From assembly GCF_963576545.1 (NCBI RefSeq), contig NC_083648.1, forward strand, positions 13,308,739-13,372,738: a DNA stretch of 64,000 nucleotides, read 5' to 3'. Positions 61,001-64,000 of this stretch are shown here, in pieces; within the stretch, counting starts at the first letter, position 1, and every line of letters begins with the position of its first letter. The translations under genes and the position numbers were made by a program. The stretch comes from Limanda limanda (taxonomy: Eukaryota; Chordata; Actinopteri; Pleuronectiformes; Pleuronectidae). The notes below the pieces were generated by a model, which was not told where the DNA came from, searched no databases, and worked only from the letters and a program-made list of their open reading frames with translations.

Positions 61001-62370
61001 ATGACTTGTCATTGAACTGTCAGTTACTGTCATTAAAAGTTGCTCCAGCGATTTAGTATTGCATTTCCAAGGTTTGGGGGACTAGATAATATACAGCTGT
61101 TTCTATAGGTTCCTTTACTATTTACTGATATAAAATCCCACATAACCCATGAAAAAGGTTTTAGGGTTAGCACTAGGGTCAATATTCTGAAACAATTTTG
61201 AAGGTACATATATTTTTTCCATTATTATAGTCCTGTAGTAGATCAGTAATCTGTACCAGCCAGCCGCCTCCGTCAGTGTCCATGTCGCAGAAGACCTCAA
61301 TTGGTTTGGAGCGGTTGTTATTAATAAAGATGTTGTAGATTCCGCTTTCCTTATTTCCGTTCTTCATGATCTGAACGCAGTCCATGGGGAAGGGGTAAAC
61401 GAGGCCAACTACAGGGAGGAAGATGGGATGTGAACACAACACTCAATATTCAAGATCATGTGTATCATGTGTTTCAAGACAAATGAAGCATCAGGACAGT
61501 GAAAAGCATCAATAACATCTGAGTCGGTGAGCACAGACCTGTAATAAAGATCGTCTCCACCACCTTACTCCTCCTGCTGCCTCTGTAGGCAATGAGGGTG
61601 ACGATGTATCTCTTCCCCGTCTCCAGACTGGACACAGCAAAACTGCTCCCGCTGGCTCCGAGCTGCTTTTCAACAGTCTGACCACAAAGTGACACAAATT
61701 AATCTTACTGAGCCTCAGTGTCATATGATGCAATAGCATCACATAATGTAGATGCTCCTGATATTGGGAAACAAAAAAGTCCACAGTTTGAGTGAATTCT
61801 TGTGAAGTATGAAGATAAAACATAATTCACTTCATCCATGTGCTTTACATTACTTCTGCATGAGTATTATTTTTGGCCACAAGGGGTCAGCGTTCCACAG
61901 AGATTAGATTCGAAATGCATTTGATAAATTATACCTTATTTAAATGTTGAATAAACAGACAGGGTTAGGGTTAGGGTTAGGGACAGGGCATAAATCCTAT
62001 ACATCACTATCCTCCTTTTGTTAAAGGGCAGTTCAAGCAAATATACAGTAAAACAGCTTTTACCCAATGGAGAACATTTTCCATATGTACTTTGAAATGT
62101 AAAGGATATGAGTTTTTATTATAATTTTTTAAGGTAACAATTTCAGTTCTATATCTATTTATATCTGAATACCCTTTGGCGTAGTTTGGTTTCTGTTCAG
62201 ATGACAAAATATGTGTGTGTGTTAAACCTGGCTCAGTACCTCCATGCTGCCTTCCTCGTCTCTGTAGGTGAGGATGTAACCTTCTATGTCCGCCAGAGGA
62301 GGAATCCAGGTCAGAGAGGCAGAGTCCAGTGTCACATCAGTAGCCTTCAGGTCCTTCGGGGCATCGATAT
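57905..62370 (-). CDS. tnn: Tenascin-N/W, 3' part (last FNIII repeat and FBG domain)
   Basis: Seven minus-strand exons splice in frame to 332 codons, the first split: 62370-62240, 61677-61539, 61408-61257, 60710-60614, 60501-60337, 59946-59783 and 58054-57905. All are GT-AG. The product is the C-terminal part of a secreted tenascin: one FNIII repeat, then a complete FBG domain with four cysteines and the calcium-site motif [14 protein letters not shown] is the tenascin-N/W form of the segment that reads GINWYHWKG in tenascin-R. The tail contains RKRRS and then 14 further residues, longer than in tnr. Introns total only about 3.5 kb, against about 23 kb for the matching tnr region plus one more FNIII repeat. 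EGF-like and earlier FNIII exons lie beyond base 64000. Confidence 0.92.
58055..59782 (-). other. tnn: Last tnn intron
   Basis: About 1.7 kb, the largest tnn intron seen. Mostly unique-looking; no coding signal or confident repeat. Confidence 0.75.
59783..59946 (-). CDS. tnn: tnn exon: FBG domain, calcium-site segment
   Basis: 164 bp, phase 1 to phase 0, acceptor 'ataatccccag', donor 'ttg|gtgagt'. It encodes [17 protein letters not shown], then [17 protein letters not shown] and [14 protein letters not shown]. Same length and phases as its tnr counterpart. Confidence 0.96.
59947..60336 (-). other. tnn: tnn intron
   Basis: 390 bp; nothing recognised. Confidence 0.8.
60337..60501 (-). CDS. 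tnn: tnn exon: FBG domain, third segment
   Basis: 165 bp, phase 1 to phase 1, acceptor 'ttcccctcag', donor 'g|gtgggt'. It encodes [20 protein letters not shown], then [11 protein letters not shown] and [13 protein letters not shown]. The acidic/basic DMRDGQ stretch of tnr is replaced by DLGLGS. Confidence 0.95.
60614..60710 (-). CDS. tnn: tnn exon: FBG domain, second segment
   Basis: 97 bp, phase 0 to phase 1, acceptor 'tgtttccag', donor 'g|gtgagt'. It encodes [19 protein letters not shown] then [12 protein letters not shown]. The family-typical VFQRR is MLQRR here. NMT is a possible N-glycosylation site. Confidence 0.95.
60925..60955. repeat. Palindrome, perfect 15-bp arms, 1-nt loop
   Basis: Arm GTCGGTATAGAACAA (60925-60939) is the exact reverse complement of TTGTTCTATACCGAC (60941-60955), with a single C between. 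Confidence 0.95.
60990..61023. repeat. Palindrome, perfect 16-bp arms, 2-nt loop
   Basis: Arm CTGACAGTTCAATGAC (60990-61005) is the exact reverse complement of GTCATTGAACTGTCAG (61008-61023), separated by TT. A direct repeat of TTCAATGACTTGT (60976-60988 and 60997-61009) overlaps it. Confidence 0.95.
61257..61408 (-). CDS. tnn: tnn exon: start of FBG domain
   Basis: 152 bp, phase 1 to phase 0, acceptor 'ctccctgtag', donor 'ctg|gtacag'. It encodes [18 protein letters not shown], then [10 protein letters not shown] and [15 protein letters not shown]. Same length as the tnr counterpart. Confidence 0.96.
61539..61677 (-). CDS. tnn: tnn exon: second half of last FNIII repeat
   Basis: 139 bp, phase 0 to phase 1, acceptor 'ctttgtggtcag', donor 'g|gtctgt' (a weaker donor). 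It encodes [19 protein letters not shown], then [13 protein letters not shown] and VVETIFIT. It contains the FNIII tyrosine-corner motif. Confidence 0.92.
61678..62239 (-). other. tnn: tnn intron splitting the last FNIII repeat
   Basis: 562 bp. It contains a telomere-like repeat at 61962-61982; otherwise AT-rich. Confidence 0.8.
61962..61982 (+). repeat. Short interstitial telomere-like repeat
   Basis: GGG followed by three TTAGGG units, uninterrupted, within a tnn intron. Confidence 0.9.
62240..62370 (-). CDS. tnn: tnn exon: first half of last FNIII repeat
   Basis: 131 bp, phase 1 to phase 0, acceptor 'ctattcacag', donor 'gag|gtactg'. It encodes [17 protein letters not shown], then [17 protein letters not shown] and RDEEGSME. 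This is the most upstream tnn exon found in the window. Confidence 0.93.
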
Positions 62371-64000
62371 CTGTGAATAGGAGAATAATCAGAGAGGATT
62401 AAATGACAAGAAGATTAATGTCTTCAATGCGCCTTTAGGATTCAGGTGGTGGCGATTAGACTTGAGCGTGTTTTTAAAAAAAATTTTAGTGATTCCATAC
62501 ATTTTTAGGTGTTTTAGTACAAACTGTGAGTAGACTGAATACAAACAACATAAACAAACCCCCCAAAAGTGAAGCCAAAGCATCTTGTTGCCACCTGGTG
62601 GCTGACTGCAGCACTGATCATTCATCCCACTCTCCTGTGTTAATGGATGGGTCATGCACAAAACTAAAAAGTCAAACCAAATATTTTTTTTGAAGATGGT
62701 TTCATTCACTGTAGGTTGTTATCACATTCATGTATGTTCCAGTGACATTTGACAAAAAATGCAGTCACATGTCAGGATTGACAGCTGAGACTGACTCGAG
62801 ATTGGTCATCTTTTCATACAGTCCATACAAAACTCTCTCCTACTCATATGAAAGTATTTTCCACACGCTAACAAATACCTGTCATTTCTTATTTCCTTGA
62901 TGAGTCTAAATCCAGTTAAATCGTCTTGACAGTAAATACTTTCACCAGAGACGAAGACCGTCCTCCTGCAGCGTTACAATCTTCCTCCACAAACTTGACA
63001 GTTTTCCGCTGTGGAGGTTTGAACCAAACCAGATGCTGAAACAATCTGCCATACACAGAGTCGCCTGCTGCAGCAGCGGGAGACTTGACCTCCCATGGTT
63101 CGGGAAATTAGAAGAGGTGCGTGTCAAACAGTCCATTATTAATTCAAATCAAGATTCACACTGTTATTGCTCTTCTGCTAAAATCATTACACCCTCTACT
63201 TTTATTCTCCAATTGGGAGTTTTACTGTCACAAATTACTGAAGAGAAATTAAACAGCTTTCCGGGTAATTGAATCAGGATAGAGGAAATACTGTGGGCAG
63301 AAACACATTTTAGTTGTACCACTGGTGTCATTAGCGGGAAGCGATGCTGCTGAAAATGTCAACGGAACACGACTGACACAGTACAATAAAGTCACAAATG
63401 TAATAACACACGTTTTATTGCATCCCAGATGATTTCTTTCTGACACACTAGCTTTCCTATCTGAACCCAGTTGGTCTGCAGCCAGCGACGGTTTCTAATG
63501 AATCACGACGAGACAAGTTTATAATCCAAAACTCGGCCATTTGCTGCCTAATTGAAAGAAGGCGATTTTACGGCTCATGTGGCTCGTACAAAGATCCCCC
63601 TGTTGTATTCCCTTCCCCATGTGCTGCCGCTGCTGCTTCAGCCCCACACCGAGGAACGAGGGATACCCAGAGACCTGGCTCGGCCTGTGGGAGGCCTTTC
63701 CCGTCAGCGCTGGAGATTTGGTGCTTCGTGTTGGTTTACAAGTTGAAAGTAAACACATTGTGACTTTGAAAGAAAATTCTTTAGTTAATAAATCAAACAT
63801 CACATGACACACGGCTTTATGGATTGCCCTCTTGTGTGCATTAATCAAAGACAGTCAGTCAATACCCTAGTTCGTTTTGGTTTTTAGATGTGGTACACCC
63901 CCACTCTTGGATTTAATCAGTGTTTTGGATAGTGCCGGCTGTTTTGAAGTGAACGCTAAACAATTATAGAAGCTCGAGTTGCTGTACATTTTACGAAAAA
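62371..64000 (-). other. tnn: Upstream tnn intron (inferred)
   Basis: The exon at 62370 opens in phase 1 and needs a preceding exon, which I do not find before base 64000. It contains a repeat C copy at 62565-62830; the rest is unique-looking. No FNIII-like exon is seen. Confidence 0.6.
62565..62830 (+). repeat. Copy of teleost interspersed repeat C with extended end
   Basis: 'ccccaaaagtgaagccaaagcatcttgttgccacctggtggctgactgcag' and 'taatggatgggtcatgcacaaaactaaaaagtc' match repeat C. The far end 'gagactgactcgagattggtcatcttttcatacagtcc' matches the 54423-54655 block, showing that both pieces belong to one element. Confidence 0.65.

Larger units (their letters stand above)
60711..61256 (-). 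other. tnn: tnn intron carrying two palindromes
   Basis: 546 bp within the FBG-coding part. It contains perfect-arm palindromes at 60925-60955 and 60990-61023; otherwise AT-rich and noncoding. Confidence 0.85.

Noticed and set aside
60925..61023. Rho-independent terminators
   Set aside because: The hairpins lie in a eukaryotic intron with no trailing U-tract; bacterial termination does not apply.

Overview
The window is vertebrate nuclear DNA, almost certainly from a percomorph-like teleost fish. The evidence is small exons with GT-AG splice sites and phase-1/phase-0 introns, long AT-rich introns, abundant CA/CT microsatellites, and several interspersed repeats of teleost type. No bacterial operons, tRNA or rRNA genes, or CRISPR arrays are seen.

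Three protein-coding genes can be supported. (1) Plus strand, 5668-30270: the 3' part of a tenascin gene, nine coding exons encoding the last two fibronectin type III (FNIII) repeats and the complete fibrinogen-like (FBG) domain. Sequence details match tenascin-R (tnr). Its 5' exons lie before base 1 of the window. (2) Plus strand, 49604-49933: a single-exon 109-residue one-pass membrane protein with a cysteine cluster, a lysine run and a DLWIS motif, recognisable as the fish counterpart of human KIAA0040. (3) Minus strand, 62370-57905: the 3' part of a second tenascin gene, seven coding exons encoding the last FNIII repeat plus the FBG domain, matching tenascin-N/W (tnn). Its 5' exons lie beyond base 64000.

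On the reverse complement the order and orientation (tnn forward, KIAA0040 reverse, tnr reverse) is what I recall for human chromosome 1q25. This supports both tenascin assignments and the identity of the small gene. The tenascins are secreted extracellular-matrix glycoproteins. The small membrane protein has no established function.

Layout: 1-5667 is inferred upstream tnr intron and contains a candidate 2.8-kb solo LTR-like element with a 4-bp target duplication (2158-4934). 5668-30270 is tnr with large, repeat-bearing introns. 30271 to about 30.85 kb is probable tnr 3' UTR. About 31-45.4 kb is intergenic with scattered repeats. About 45.4-51.3 kb is the KIAA0040-like transcription unit (noncoding 5' exons inferred). 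51.3-57.9 kb is intergenic. 57.9-62.4 kb is tnn, with a pair of near-perfect palindromes and a telomere-like repeat in its introns. 62.4-64 kb is upstream tnn intron.
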